From Lepisosteus oculatus (lineage: Eukaryota > Chordata > Actinopteri > Semionotiformes > Lepisosteidae): DNA of 64,000 nucleotides. The stretch lies in contig NC_090698.1 of NCBI RefSeq assembly GCF_040954835.1, positions 43,250,157 to 43,314,156 of the forward strand, in the 5' to 3' direction. The notes under the pieces were generated by a model that saw only the letters and a program-made list of their open reading frames with translations, searched no databases and had not been told where the DNA came from. The position numbers and the translations under genes were made by a program. Below are positions 1 through 11,616 of this stretch, one piece after another (the first letter of the stretch is position 1; the number at the start of each line of letters is the position of its first letter).

Positions 1-720
1 AACTGCTTTTTAAACAGAAGTTAGGTGTTTAATTATCTTTAGGCCACATTACTCTCAGATTTATGTTAATATTTAGCAGGCTATTAATCTGGGAAACTCA
101 TGTGGTATTAATTTTACAATGAAAGCTATCAAAATATAAACCTTAAATATAGACTTTAAACCTAAATGTAAATAATTCTTCTTGAAATCTACCTGGAATT
201 CTACTGTTAATGCAAGCTCTAACTTTTCTCATTTTCTTTTTATCTCCATAAAGAAAAAAAAAATAATACTCAAATATAAAGAGATTTTTGCAAATGCTAT
301 CTTAGGGAATTCAAATGAGCAATAACAGCAAACAGACCGAACAATGAAACCCAGAGGATTTCATCTGTGGTTATATTGATTTATTCAAATAGACCTGACC
401 TAGGGGCACTATAAATTATTTTATGCGACTCAAGGTGGTAGTCTTCATTCCTACAGCTTTACGAAATCAGTTTACTGACAGCTCCCTAGTGGGAAAATGT
501 GACATCTATGGACTTCTACACAGAAGAAAACAAAATACATGTAAACAATGGCCTGTCCATGCCTTTGGCTATGTAATGTAACTCAATGTAACTCAATCTA
601 TTGAACTCCATCAAAGATCGACAGCAGCTTTGTGTTAGTTGAATATAGCACTTAAGCATGTGTGATAGAAGGAGTTGTCACTGGTCTGTACATCAAGAAG
701 TAGGATTCAGATGCTGTGCC
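1..720. other. intergenic, nothing recognised
   Basis: AT-rich sequence without a convincing exon, RNA gene or repeat family that I recognise. It is the left edge of a gene desert upstream of POC5. Confidence 0.6.
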
Positions 721-1500
721 ACTTTGCCGCTCTGGTCAGGAGTTTTTAAGCTCTTGTTCTCAGTGCAGCTTTAGATACAGTAAATCATTCAGCATTGCTA
801 AATTGCTTGCAAACATTCTTGTCTATCAAGGGTACTGTCTTTAACTGGTTCTGCTCTTATCTGACCAGCAGGCAGCATTTTGTTTCCCATGATGCTCATA
901 AATCCCCCATGGTTCCAGTCAATCATGGTGTGCCACAAGGCTCAGGCTTGGGCCCATTGCTTTCTATTATGCTTCCTCTCAGTCAGGAAATACTGTACAA
1001 TATGCTTCCTTCATTTTCACTGCTCATATTTATATTAAAACTTCTTCCCCCTCTGATCCCTCCCATCCATCACTTATCTCCTGTTTGTGAAGCATCAAGC
1101 TCTGTCTGACAACAAATTCCCCCAAGCTAAATAGTGACAAAACAGTAATTTTACTAGCGGGTAGCAAATGTCAGTTGGAAAACCTGGAGAGCTTTAGTAA
1201 GAAACTGACAGTCCCACTTGAACCTCTCCTGTCCACATGAAAAATTGATTGAGACAACCTTCCTTCATATTAGAAATACTGTCCATATTAGGCAATTTCT
1301 ATTAATGTCCAATCTAGAGTGCCTGATTCCTGCAATCATAATATCATCGCTTGATGTCTGCAACCCTTTGCTCCGTAACACTCTTCACAGTTGCGACATG
1401 TCCAAAACTCACAGAGATTGTTTTTTTTGTCGCTGCTCCATTATTATGGAATGGAGCCCTTCCGTAAACTCTAGACAAATTCTCGAACTATTAAATATGA
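721..1500 (+). mobile_element. decayed L2-like LINE reverse transcriptase fragment
   Basis: Frames in this stretch give typical non-LTR retrotransposon RT pieces in the right order: an ALDTVNHSALL-like motif A region near 760-800, a WFCSYLTSRQ segment, and the GVPQGSGLGPLL motif near 925-960. After frame changes come LNSDKT and FLHIRNTVHIR, then a degraded C-terminal SIIMEW..S piece. The order and wording resemble the L2 clade of fish LINEs. Stops and frameshifts show that the copy is dead. An AT-rich run follows at about 1,560-1,610. The clade assignment is from memory of the family and is moderately secure. Confidence 0.7.
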
Positions 1501-3904
1501 TTTTTATCATTAATATTATTTTTCTTTATCACTATGTGCAGCATCCTTGGGTTTGGAAAGATCACTTATTATTATTAATTATTATAATTATTGTTTTTAT
1601 TATTAAGAGCATTCCATGATGTATGTACAGTACAAAGGGTAGGTTGATTGAGAGTCAGGCCAGAGAAGCATTGAGTATGATCACAGGAATAGGAAGGCTC
1701 AGCCCTGGATTATTATGGGTCAATGGGTCATAAATGGCTAGGAATGCCTTGCTGAGGAGAGAAATCAAAACAACAAAATAGGAAGCAGAATTTTCCAAGA
1801 AGCACAATACCCAACCATTTTGTGAAGGTTGCAATTCGACACGATGACTTAAAAGTAAGTGTTGCCGCTGGCACAATTGGATTGTTTTCAATTGAATTAA
1901 GTTTTGAATTGTGAGTTTTGGGATATTGCTAGGGTTTCCATTAAACTTTGATTTAATTTTACAGTAGGATTGTGTTTTAACGTGGTTTATTATTAAGGAT
2001 GAGTGGCAGCATCTGATATTGAGGAAATTGAGGTGGGTTAGGGAGTGAGTCGTGCGTTACCACATTAAATAAATTGTTTTCCTTAATGGCAGCAATGCAC
2101 TTCCATATGTCCCTTTTTGTTTCACCTTAACGTCAACTGTATATCAAATAAAAAGCTAATTGTTAACCAGGAGTCCTCCAGTTTACATCCTGTTTTTTTC
2201 CCACTGAAATGCCACTTTTGAGATTAAACAGAAGATAGAGGTGTTGTTTAAAAATGACTTTGCAGAAGTAATTGTTAATGCATACAGTAGCTCACCTCAC
2301 CTAATATCACTAAAGACAAATTCTATTTATTGTAATTGCTGATCATTGTTATTATTTTCTGTTAGTTTAATTTCGTATTAAGATAGCAAATACTGCAGTC
2401 TAAGATGATTTAAGAGATTGTGAACCTTGTGAGAGTGCAGACATCCCCCTCAATTCATACGTAATATGAGCTTAGTAGTTTCAACGATGGAGATAATACA
2501 TTATTGAATTATTATTGAATGTTTTATCTTGTCTTTTGATTGAAGTACATTTTGAGATTACACATCACAAACAAATTGGGTAAAAATTAATTCTATCATT
2601 CAGTGTTAAGAAGCATAAAATGCCGATTATGATCCTTGTGGATCTTAGTAGGATGTTGGAAGATTCAGGAGAAATCTTAGAGGCTTTCTTTCCTTCTTGG
2701 CAGTTTACCTGAAGTTCTTTTATCAGTTCCCTATTTTTGTTCAACTGCATCTCCTTTTAAACATTTAATAATCATGAAAGATAAATAAGTGATTAATAGA
2801 AGAGTACGTTTTTTTATTATTTTTGGCAGGTTAACTAAACTGCATATCTATCCATTCATCCATCCATTCATTCATTTTCTAACTGTAGCCTCTTGGTAGT
2901 GAATTAGATGGGCTCCTTCAACACAGCTTTCCACAGTAATTTGCTCTTAGTTAGCAGTGGTTGAATGGAGGCATTCTATGCTTCTCACTGAGGAATCACT
3001 GCTATGATAAGAGCCAAGAGCTGTCTAACTCCCACCCTGCCTTGGAAGCATTCTACCAACTGTGCAATGTGGTGCCACCTGATCTAGGCTAACATTCATA
3101 CAGTAATATCCCATCTATAAGTTCAGTTTTGCTTTCCAAGCTAGTACATTCACTGTCTGAGCCACTTGGAAACTCAGGATTTGGACTTTTTAAAAATTAA
3201 AACATAAAGATAAAGATAAACCAGTAGGATAAAAAAAACATACTGTACATAGGCCGTGTAGTGAATAAATATGAATTCCACATCTTGTTCAGTTTTCCAG
3301 TAGAAATAGGGCTAGCCATCACATGTTTTATGTCCATGGCTATGAGATACTGCAAGCTGAAGCGCTCTGCATGGTTACATTAAGCAGACTCATCATGCCT
3401 TTCACTTCTATTAGATTATTGCCACAGAAGGACAATCCAGAACCACCTAAAAGGGAAGGCAAAGGCTCATTACAGTTAATCAGGTTAAAGCTCTGAACCC
3501 TTCCCATAATGCACAGCATCATATCTGTTTAAAATGCAGGTTTTATTAGATTTATCTATTGTCACTAATCATTCTTAACTGCACATTTCCAGAGGACGTC
3601 TAATGCTGGCGCAATTAAAGGAAATAATATGTCTGGCAAAATTTATTTATCACATCACAAATTCTGCTTGTCCAAAAGTCAGACTTCTATTACTGTCACC
3701 ACCGCGACAAATAATTGCTGTGTCTCTCGTGATCCCCTTTTTTCCTCCTGATAAAGGTCACATCTTTGAAATGAAAACAGTATTCTGAAGCATATTCCTT
3801 CTGGCGATAGATTTGGATGTGTGCAGTATTGATTCTTTGAATTATGAAATGTGGAAAGAAAAGCAATAAATAAATAAAAACAAAAATAAAGGATATTTTT
3901 TAGA
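1501..3904. other. intergenic, simple repeats only
   Basis: No exon or RNA gene seen. A short TATT-rich run lies near 1,560-1,610 and an ATCC/ATTC microsatellite near 2,850-2,875. The latter could be the tail of a degraded SINE, since the following 300 bases do not match the V-SINE copies elsewhere. Confidence 0.5.
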
Positions 3905-4235
3905 TATCCATCAATTTTCTAACCACTTATTCTAATTCAGGGTAGTGGTAGACCTAAAGCCTATCCCAGCAAGCAACAGGAGCAAGGCAGGGTACACCCT
4001 GGACAGGACACTAGTCCATCTCAGGGCAGCCAGACACACTCCCACCTAGGGCAATTTTCCAAGAAGATAATTAACATGCCAGCATGTTTTGGGACTGGGG
4101 GAGGAAGCTGTAGCACCCAGAGGAAACTTGCTCAAATGTGGGGAGAATATACAAACTCCACACAGACAGTATCTCATGTCTGGAATTGAATCTAGGAAAC
4201 AGTGCTGTGAGACAATGCTAAAGATGCTTTCCCTT
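3905..4235 (-). repeat. V-SINE-like retroposon copy
   Basis: Read on the minus strand this has the order expected for a V-SINE: a degraded tRNA-like head near 4,200-4,235, then the conserved central segment (GGAGTTTGTATATTCTCCCC..., with the TGCTACAGCTTCC part), then a CCAGGGTGTACCCTGCCTTG block and a tail ending in AGAAAATTGATGGA near 3,905. At least six related copies occur in this window. It is diverged. Confidence 0.7.
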
Positions 4236-4859
4236 TCCCTAAAGATTTCCCTTTCTTAAAAAAACTTAAAAAACATGGTTAACTGTACTGCAAAATTAGC
4301 AGTTCCTGGTAGTTCCTACAAAGGACCAGGGTGTTTAGAAGATCGTGGCTATCACTATATCTTAGCCACACATACAGTACATCTTTCCTTCAATTACACT
4401 TTACATTGGAGTATGTACTACAGACTAATTTTGCTGCTCACAATACAATGTCTTATTGTTTCTATGTTTTTTTTTTCCAAATAACATTTCAATTGCTGTT
4501 GATGCATCTCTATTTCATTATTTCTGAATCTGGAATACATTAATTAAGATGAGTGATTTGTTGTTTGTGGACTATGTCTTTATAAAGAAATAAATATTGC
4601 TTCATTGCACATTTTGACAAAGGAACCTAAAGTTACACAAAAGAGATTACCACAAAGCCAATCTAAAAGGCTTGATTCAAATACACTGTAATAACATAAC
4701 ATACAGTAAAGAAACAAGTGAATTTCAAATTTGTGGATTACAATTGGAGAGAAACCAGGATTTTGCTCCCATTACAGTCAGTTAAATTTAAGTGGCTTAG
4801 ATAAGACTTTGATGTATTGTCTATATTTGAGTGTTCATAGAACATAATTTGAAGAAGAA
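4236..4859. other. intergenic, nothing recognised
   Basis: AT-rich, no supported feature. Short overlapping open frames near 4,275-4,543 have no domain and no splice context. Confidence 0.5.
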
Positions 4860-5660
4860 AATAACAAGGCAATTACTGACCAAGCATGGGCAGTAATTGG
4901 AATGAACAGAGGTTATGATATAGCATATCTAGATTTCAAGCAGTTGTTTCAAAATAATAATTTGTAAATAGAATCCTGTATAGATAAGCCAATATTGGCT
5001 GTTATTTGAATTATTATGGACACTAAATGGGCGCCGAGATGAGTGCATTTTCTACTGATATAAATGCAATCATCAGTACAATGAAGTGACCACTTGAATC
5101 TGTGGCAGTGTCATTAGTGGAGTTCCACAGAGATCTGTAACAGGACCACTATTCTTTCTGATTTTAATAAATGGTCTACATTCTACTATAGGAAAATGGT
5201 CATGTTCACCGGTGATACCAATCAGCAAACACTTTAGAAGCATCAAAGCAAATTCAAAAACTTAGACACATACAGTATATAAGACCACTCAAATATGTGG
5301 CAGCTAACAAGTGCAGAGCATTACATGCAGGTCACAAAATTTTAAATAAAAATACAAGATGGAAGGCAGTGAGCTATCAATGAAATAGAATTTAGATTTT
5401 TTTCTATCTTGACACATGCTTTCTTCTCTTCTTCTAGACATTGTGTTGTAGCAATAATAAGAGAAGGATCACTGTTAAGCCAATCAATGTAAAAATTTTA
5501 AGACCTAATTAAGTATACCGTGTACAATTTTGGTCACTATGTTCCAAAAAGATATTGCTGTTCTGGGACTAAAGGAATATTCTGTCGACAAGCTGACAAT
5601 AGTGAGCATGTCTAAGAATATACAGTAGGTTTTGAGCATGCGTAAAAACCTCTTTCTGAA
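4860..5660 (+). mobile_element. decayed CR1-like LINE fragment
   Basis: Several short peptides in RT order can be read across frames: YDIAYLDFKQLF near 4,915-4,955 (motif A), SGVPQRSVTGPLFFLILING near 5,110-5,175 (motif B region), and VQFWSLCSKK near 5,520-5,560, which matches the usual CVQFWSP..K segment near the 3' end of CR1-type LINEs. Many stops and frame changes make it non-functional. A short relative of its 5,295-5,345 part is found near 42,070-42,160. Confidence 0.6.
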
Positions 5661-7234
5661 TTGTTTGTATTGATTAATGGCTTTATGTCAGTAAGTAATG
5701 AGCTCCCAGCCAATAATTTAGTGCCCATAATTCATCAAATGACAGCCAAGATCAGAAAAACCCATTAAACAAAATATGTCCTTTTTTGAATCAGGAGAGA
5801 TAGCAGATGAACAGTCAGAAACAAAGCCCAGTGTTTTGGTAGCATTTCTGGAAAGAAATGTCTGGAATAAAAAAGGATCTATAGCTGCTTGTGATCAGAC
5901 CTTAGATCGGTTGCATATGAGCTGTTCTGCTGAGCAGGAGACGTTCAATGATGCTGCTTTGAAATTGAATTTTTTAAACACTACAGTTTGACACTGTCTA
6001 AATTACAGACTCAAGGTAGCTATCAGTGTTGCCCTTTTCGGTGTTCATGTGGGAGTAAATCATTCATGGCCAGACCACACAGCGTATCTTTTACAGTCAG
6101 TCTGTGGAATATGTGAATCAGCCCAAGTTATTCCCAAATTGCAAGGAAGATCTCTGAGTAAAACATCATCTACTGAGTATACAGTATTGTTAAAGTGCAA
6201 CAAATTTTAGAAAACAATAGAGAAAAGACATTTCAAAATTTTCAAATTTCAGAAATTAAGAGTGGAAAAGCTTCCTCCAGGAAACACAAAACATGGAGTA
6301 CAATTGCAATTCCACAAGAGTTTGTGCCAGCAGTTTGAAATATTTAAAATATTTTTATATGGCTTCAGCTTAGTAGTAGTTTAGTTTAGATCTACACTTA
6401 CATACTAAAATGAGCTCCCTCAAAAACAATGGAATTGCATCTACAGTTGGTCTATTATCTCAGTTTAGTGTTTGCTATCAGCATAAAGCAGGCCAAGCTA
6501 TGTAATATAGAACAGGATAGACAGTTTGATCAAGGTCTTGGTATTTTCCTTCAATTATAACAATATACTTAACTGCTTACTTAATTATATGGATCATCAG
6601 TCCAGTAACCCATATTTTAGGTCCTGCAAGATTTATGTGTTCAAGTAATGGAGTTTCCATTCCCTTATGCAAAACAAAGTTGCACCATGGACAACAAAGT
6701 GTCAGATATTTGCCATAAGGTAGGTGTTGGATGTAAATGTAGCTTACGTTTTCATTTAACAGAAATGAGCTAGACAAACATATACAGTGTTCTTAGCACT
6801 CACGTTGTTAATAATGCTGGCTAAGAGCATTAGAGCTTCCATAAAATGAACATTATGTTGTCAGACATGGGAAATGGTGTTTTATTAAAAGCATATCTGG
6901 TATTAGAATTTGTAACAGACAATTTAAAGGAAGGTCAGCCCCTAATCTCGCCCTCTTTTGCTCTCAAACATCCATATACAGTATATATATTCCTTCTCAC
7001 ATTTCATGAGTTCAGCAGTCTCACCCTTGAAGCTAGGCTGCTGTTCCCTCATCTTGGTGAGTTACACAAAATACCCTCTATACATTTCATCCCTCTTTTG
7101 CATTCAATTGGATCTAATCAAACTACTGAATTCATAACTGGAGCTGAGAACCATAAAAATAAACCTGCATTTGAAAAATAACATTTTGTAATTCATAAAG
7201 CAAAAACCAGGAAGGTAATCAGAATTGATCTCAT
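5661..7234. other. intergenic, nothing recognised
   Basis: No exon, RNA gene or repeat family identified. Open frames at 5,776-5,991 and 6,846-7,181 are short, have no recognisable domain and look like chance frames. Confidence 0.5.
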
Positions 7235-7505
7235 TAAGGGTTTATGATGTTCTCCCCATGTTTGTGTGGGTCTCCTCCAAGTCTTCTGGTTTCCTCTCAC
7301 AGTTCAAATACATCCTGGTAGGTTGATTGGCTTCTGAGAAAACTGGCCCTTTTGTGAGAGTGTGTGGCTGTGCTCCTTGCAGTAGAATGGTGTTCCATCC
7401 AGGATGACCCAGCTTTGCTCTTGTTGCTTGCTGGGACAGGGTCCAGTTCTCCTGTAATCCAGAACAGGATAAAGCGGCTAGAAAAGATACTGTAGATGGA
7501 TTTAA
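7235..7505 (+). repeat. V-SINE-like retroposon copy (5' truncated)
   Basis: The sense strand is plus. It begins in the conserved central segment (GTTCTCCCCATGTTTGTGTG, then a TTTCCTCTCACAGT block), continues through GGTTGATTGGC and CATCCAGGATGACCCAGC, and ends in a GGATAAAGCGG...GATGGAT tail. The tRNA-like head is missing. Confidence 0.7.
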
Positions 7506-8431
7506 CATTCATCTTTCTTGTAATAAAATGTTTTATATATGAAGCAATAGTTATTTGATAAATAAAACATCGTATCTGATATATAAAATGGCTGAATAAT
7601 CTATTGCCTGGTTGCTGAATGCACAGTGAAACTTTTGTGCATATCTGTGCCTTTTCCATCACTTTTCAATTATTTTTATAAGATGAAGAAGATAGAGCAG
7701 AATTGCAAGTTAAAATTTAGGAAGTAAGTTACTGTACTTTGGTATGCAGAAAATACAGCTGGTCTATAGAGTTATATTGTATAGACTAATGACACTTGAG
7801 ATGATGCATACTGAAAGGCACTGTTTAGTGTACAATAAACTAAATGGTTTTATTGTACAACATGGAATTGGTATTTTAATGGAATTGGTACTTTAGTTAT
7901 CTGAAAAGGTCACCTTAGTTATTAGGATAGACTTTGATACAGTATTTGTGATTTAGTCTTTGGGAATTTCAAAGTTGCTTAATTTCCAAATTCTCTTACT
8001 ACTGTATCTATAACTTTAACATTCAATACTGAGTACACTGTCACAATATGCTGAATATCAGCCCTAACACAATGTTGTTTATAAGTTTATATATTTCTAT
8101 ATGTGTTTTTTATTCTTTCGGTATAACTATCAGAGAACCTTTACCCATCTTCATACATCTTGCAAGTTTTATTACAAAACCAGGCACAATACCTTTTGGG
8201 ATCCAGCAAAATAATAAAGATAGAATGCTCTACACAGTAGAAATTTCCTTTAGAAATGAAGAAGATTATTATGAGAAAAGCATGCATTCCGATGATTCTC
8301 AAAAGCAACGGATATTTGCTAGCTTGGCTGGTCAAAATATTAAATGCTGGTAAATTATTCACCATTGAAATGAATTTAGTCAGTGCTTTAAATTACTATT
8401 TTCTGTGCTTTGAATCTCATTTTTACCTTAA
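7506..8431. other. intergenic, nothing recognised
   Basis: AT-rich spacer with no supported gene. It ends with the TTAA that flanks the MITE beginning at 8,432. Confidence 0.5.
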
Positions 8432-8746
8432 AGGGGGATTGCAGTCCTAATCTCTCAAACCAGTTGTAAAATATTGGTTACAAAATAAATTATTTGACTG
8501 TATAGCAAATTATTACAAATTCCTAATTAAAACGTTTACAAAATCGTGAACGTTGTGAAAGTACTGTATAGTCACTTTGTTGTCGCAAAATGATGGTTAT
8601 GCATGAGTTTGAGAGAATTTCAGTGAAGTGGCCTTTCCTGCTCACTAGTCACTGTAATGACTAGTGCTTTATCTGTGGTTTGAAATGCACTCATCAGTGC
8701 CAATTCTTTCTAACGCTTAAATATAAAAATAGCGCTGTAGTTCTCC
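8432..8746 (-). mobile_element. TTAA-flanked MITE, short copy
   Basis: About 315 bp bounded on both sides by TTAA (8,428-8,431 and 8,747-8,750) with imperfect terminal inverted repeats (AGGGGGATTGCAGTCC against GGAGAACTACAGCGC). Its right part, TGAAATGCAC...GATTCTTTC-like, is the reverse complement of the left part of the copy at 31,686-32,299. There is no open reading frame, so it is a non-autonomous DNA transposon. TTAA duplication is typical of piggyBac-type integration, but I cannot assign the superfamily. Confidence 0.6.
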
Positions 8747-8984
8747 TTAATTCTTGGGATTAGAATTAGTCCCAGAACTCAGTGGTCAGATGTGATGGGG
8801 GGTTTTATGACTATGGTTTGAAGAATAATTATGAGCAAGAGCCGATGAAGCCAAAAGAAGCTGGAGTCTGCTAATTTTTTAATTTATAATGTTCTATGTG
8901 ACGCTGTCCTTTGTAATGATTAAACTGTTAACAGCACTCCACGTGTAGAGCCTCTTTTAGGGTTTCACCAGACTTCATTCTAAA

Positions 8985-9250
8985 CAACAACATCATCATC
9001 ATTCCTTAGGCATATATAGCACTTTTCTGGACTCCACTTAAGGCCCTTTACAGGTAATGGGGACACCCATTCACCACCAACGATGTGCAGCCCCACCTGG
9101 ATGATGCAATGGCAGCCATAGTGTGCCAGTACACTCACCACACAACAGCTATCAGTGGGAAGGAGAACAGAGTAATGAAGCCAACTCATAGATGGGTCAT
9201 GAGGCCAAGGCCAATTGTCACAAACCACACTCACGCTCTACACCCTCCTT
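8985..9250 (+). repeat. dispersed fish repeat, family B
   Basis: The block containing TATAGCACTTTTCTGGAC, CCACCTGGATGATG and GTGCCAGTACACTCACCACA recurs in the same orientation at 54,810-55,085. The wording is common in fish genomes, but I cannot name the family. It is not coding, although an open frame crosses it. Confidence 0.6.
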
Positions 9251-9612
9251 GCCATCACTACATAAGCTCTGCTCACTCACATTACTGCGCTCAGTATTGC
9301 TTTGCAAACGGAGCTCATCCTTGTACTGTAAATCCTTCTTCTCTTCGCGCCCTGATTAACTTATCTCTCTGGATCTCGTGCTTGTCTCTGACTACCGTTT
9401 TGGATTATGATTTGGACTTGTTGCTCAGCTACCTTTGGAAACATCTAAAGAATTTGCATTGGGTTCAACAAACTACCTTTTGGCTTTAATCTCCGATTTT
9501 TTCAGCTAAGCCTAATACCAATGGGAAGCATGAACATGCATGAATTTTGCTATTAACTCAAAATTTGCCTGAGTTTTACCTCAAACATTAAAAACCTTTT
9601 TTCTTAATTTTT
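9251..9612. other. pyrimidine-rich spacer, possible LTR remnant
   Basis: The base composition differs from the AT-rich surroundings, with CTCTTCGCGCCCTGATT and TCTGACTACCGTTTTGGATT. This resembles the style of degraded gypsy-type LTR sequence seen in fish, but there is no firm boundary or target duplication. Confidence 0.25.
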
Positions 9613-9983
9613 CTATGGTCCTGTCTTTTTTTTCTTCATATTTCGTGCACAGTCCATAAAATATAAGTAGTCAGCTATTGCTGTTGCTTGCCTGAGAGGT
9701 GTGTGACTCATCATATACTGCTCTGAAAAGGATATTGATTTTCTCATTTGTTCTTCTAGCCATTTGTTTTCAGAGACCCTGCGCTTGTAGTTGTCATACC
9801 TTTCTCGAGTCACACAGAAGCTCAGAGTTAAAGCCTGGCTCTGGGGTCAGGTAGTATAATGCGATGGTCAATAAAGTTGCCTGAATTTAAAGTTACCAAG
9901 CTGTCATAACCACAGCCAGTCAGGTGAAATTCGTTTCCCACACGAGTGATTGCATTAGACTGAATTTGACATTAAACCACAAC
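9613..9983 (-). pseudogene. unidentified coding-like stretch, frameshifted, beside Tc1
   Basis: Reading leftwards from about 9,970, one minus frame gives SNAITRVGNEFHLTGCGYD and then HRIILPDPRARL before a stop near 9,840. A second frame takes over at the same place and gives LTLSFCVTRERYDNYKRR, a charged helical run (SENKWLEEQMRKSISFSEQY) and DYLYFMDCARNMKKKKTGP, with a stop at 9,613-9,615. The two frames abut with almost no overlap, as expected for one ancestral coding sequence with a single indel. Composition and residue pattern look protein-coding, but I do not recognise the family. A possible acceptor (TCAAATTCAG) lies just upstream, 25 bp or less from the Tc1 end. It could be a retrocopy, a dead exon, or chance. 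Confidence 0.35.
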
Positions 9984-9985
9984 TA

Positions 9986-10200
9986 CAGTGCCTTGCGAAA
10001 GTATTCGGCCCCCTTGAACTTTTCAACCTTTTGCCACATTTCAGGCTTCAAACATAAAGATATAAATTTTTTATTTTATGTGAAGAATCACCAACAAGTG
10101 GGACACAATTGTGAAGTGGAACGAAATCTATTGGATTTTTTAAACTTTTTTAACTAATAAAAAAATGAAAAGTGGGGCGTGCAAAATTATTCGGCCCCCT
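9986..10200 (+). repeat. Tc1 left terminal inverted repeat
   Basis: About 215 bp, inverted relative to 11,400-11,614. It holds direct repeats at its outer end (ATTCGGCCCCCTTGAACTTT) and inner end (ATTCGGCCCCCTTGCATTAA), the presumed transposase binding sites. Confidence 0.9.
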
Positions 10201-10204
10201 TGCA

Positions 10205-11223
10205 TTAATACTTTGTAGAGCCACCTTTTGCTGCGATTACAGCTGCAAGTAGCTTGGGGTATGTCTCTATCAGTTTTGCACATCGAGAGACTGAAATTCT
10301 TGCCCATTCTTCCTTGCAAAACAGCTCGAGCTCAGTGAGGTTGGATGGAGAGCGTTTGTGAACAGCAGTTTTCAGCTCTTTCCACAGATTCTCGATTGGA
10401 TTCAGGTCTGGACTTTGACTTGGCCATTCAAACACCTGGATACGTTTATTTGTGAACCATTCCTTTGTAGATTTTGCTGTATGTTTGGGATCATTGTCTT
10501 GTTGGAAGATAAATCTCCGTCCCAGTTCAGGTCTTTTGCAGACTCCAACAGGTTTTCATCCAGAATGGTCCTGTATTTGGCTGCATCCATCTTCCCCTCA
10601 ATTTTAACCATCTTCCCTGTCCCTGCTGAAGAAAAGCAGGCCCAAACCATGATGCTGCCACCACCATGTTTGACAGTGGGGATGGTGTGTTGAGGGTGAT
10701 GAGCTGTGTTGCTTTTACGCCAAACATATCGTTTTGCATTGTGGCCAAAAAGTTCGATTTTGGTTTCATCTGACCAGAGCACCTTCTTCCACATGTTTGG
10801 GGTGTCTCCCAGGTGGCTTGTGGCAAACTTTAGACGAGACTTTTTATGGATATCTTTGAGAAATGGCTTTCTTCTTGCCACTCTTCCATAAAGGCCAGAT
10901 TTGTGCAGTGTAAGACTGATTGTTGTCCTATGGACAGACTCTCCCACCTCAGCTGTAGTTCTCTGCAGTTCATCCAGAGTGATCATGGGCCTCTTGGCTG
11001 CATCTCTGATCAGTCTTCTCCTTGTCTGAGCTGAAAGTTTAGAGGGACGGCCAGGTCTTGGTAGATTTGCAGTGGTCTGATACTCCTTCCATTTCAAGAT
11101 GATCGCTTGCACAGTGCTCCTTGGGATGTTTGAAGCTTGGGAAATCTTTTTGTATCCAAATCCGGCTTTAAACTTCTCCACAACAGTATTACGGACCTGC
11201 CTGGTGTGTTCCTTGGTCTTCAT
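10205..11223 (-). pseudogene. Tc1 transposase, one frameshift
   Basis: A DDE-family transposase that would cut and paste the element. The start ATG is at 11,223. Residues 1-75 form the paired-like helix-turn-helix DNA-binding region with a GRPSKL motif near residues 58-63. The first catalytic Asp is D152 in LWSDETKIE. A one-base deletion near 10,525 (about codon 232) shifts the frame, so the 273-codon frame ends at 10,402. The other two catalytic residues are in the shifted frame: Asp in the NDP segment near 10,496 and Glu in DLNPIENLW, whose frame runs to the stop at 10,205. The joined length of about 340 residues is normal for Tc1. As it stands it cannot give an active enzyme. Confidence 0.95.
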
Positions 11224-11399
11224 GATGCTCTCTGCGCTTTCAACAGAAACTTGAGACTATCACAGAGCAGGTGCATTTATACAGAGACTTGATTACACCC
11301 AGGTGGATTCTATTTATCACCATCAGTCATTTAGGACAACATTGGATCATTCAGAGATCCTCGCTGAACTTCTGGAGTGAGTTTGCTGCACTGAAAGTA

Positions 11400-11614
11400 A
11401 AGGGGCCGAATAATTTTGCACGCCCCACTTTTCATTTTTTTATTAGTTAAAAAAGTTTCAAAAATCCAATAGATTTCGTTCCACTTCACAATTGTGTCCC
11501 ACTTGTTGGTGATTCTTCACATAAAATAAAAAAATTATATCTTTATGTTTGAAGCCTGAAATGTGGCAAAAGGTTGAAAAGTTCAAGGGGGCCGAATACT
11601 TTCTTAAGGCACTG
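11400..11614 (-). repeat. Tc1 right terminal inverted repeat
   Basis: Inverted partner of 9,986-10,200. It differs from the left arm at only a few positions, for example CCTTAAGAAAG against CCTTGCGAAAG at the outer end, which implies a fairly recent insertion. Confidence 0.9.
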
Positions 11615-11616
11615 TA

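Larger units (their letters stand above)
9986..11614 (-). mobile_element. Tc1-type DNA transposon, near-complete
   Basis: The element is 1,629 bp, starts with CAGTGCCTTGCGAAAG and ends with the inverse CTTTCTTAAGGCACTG, flanked by TA on each side (9,984-9,985 and 11,615-11,616), the Tc1/mariner target duplication. Terminal inverted repeats of about 215 bp each contain an outer and an inner copy of ATTCGGCCCCCTTG or a close variant, the IR/DR architecture. The transposase lies on the minus strand (11,223 to 10,205). The copy is well preserved but carries a frameshift, so it is not autonomous. Elements with these ends are widespread in fishes and known from lampreys. Confidence 0.95.

Noticed and set aside
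6846..7181. 111-codon plus frame
   Set aside because: AT-rich desert frame without domain, conserved motif or exon signals.
9085..9489. 134-codon open frame on the plus strand
   Set aside because: It runs through the family B repeat into pyrimidine-rich spacer. No domain, and the repeat part recurs at 54.8 kb without a frame.
10358..11034. plus-strand frames over the Tc1 transposase
   Set aside because: Antisense shadows of the transposase gene, which reads well on the minus strand.
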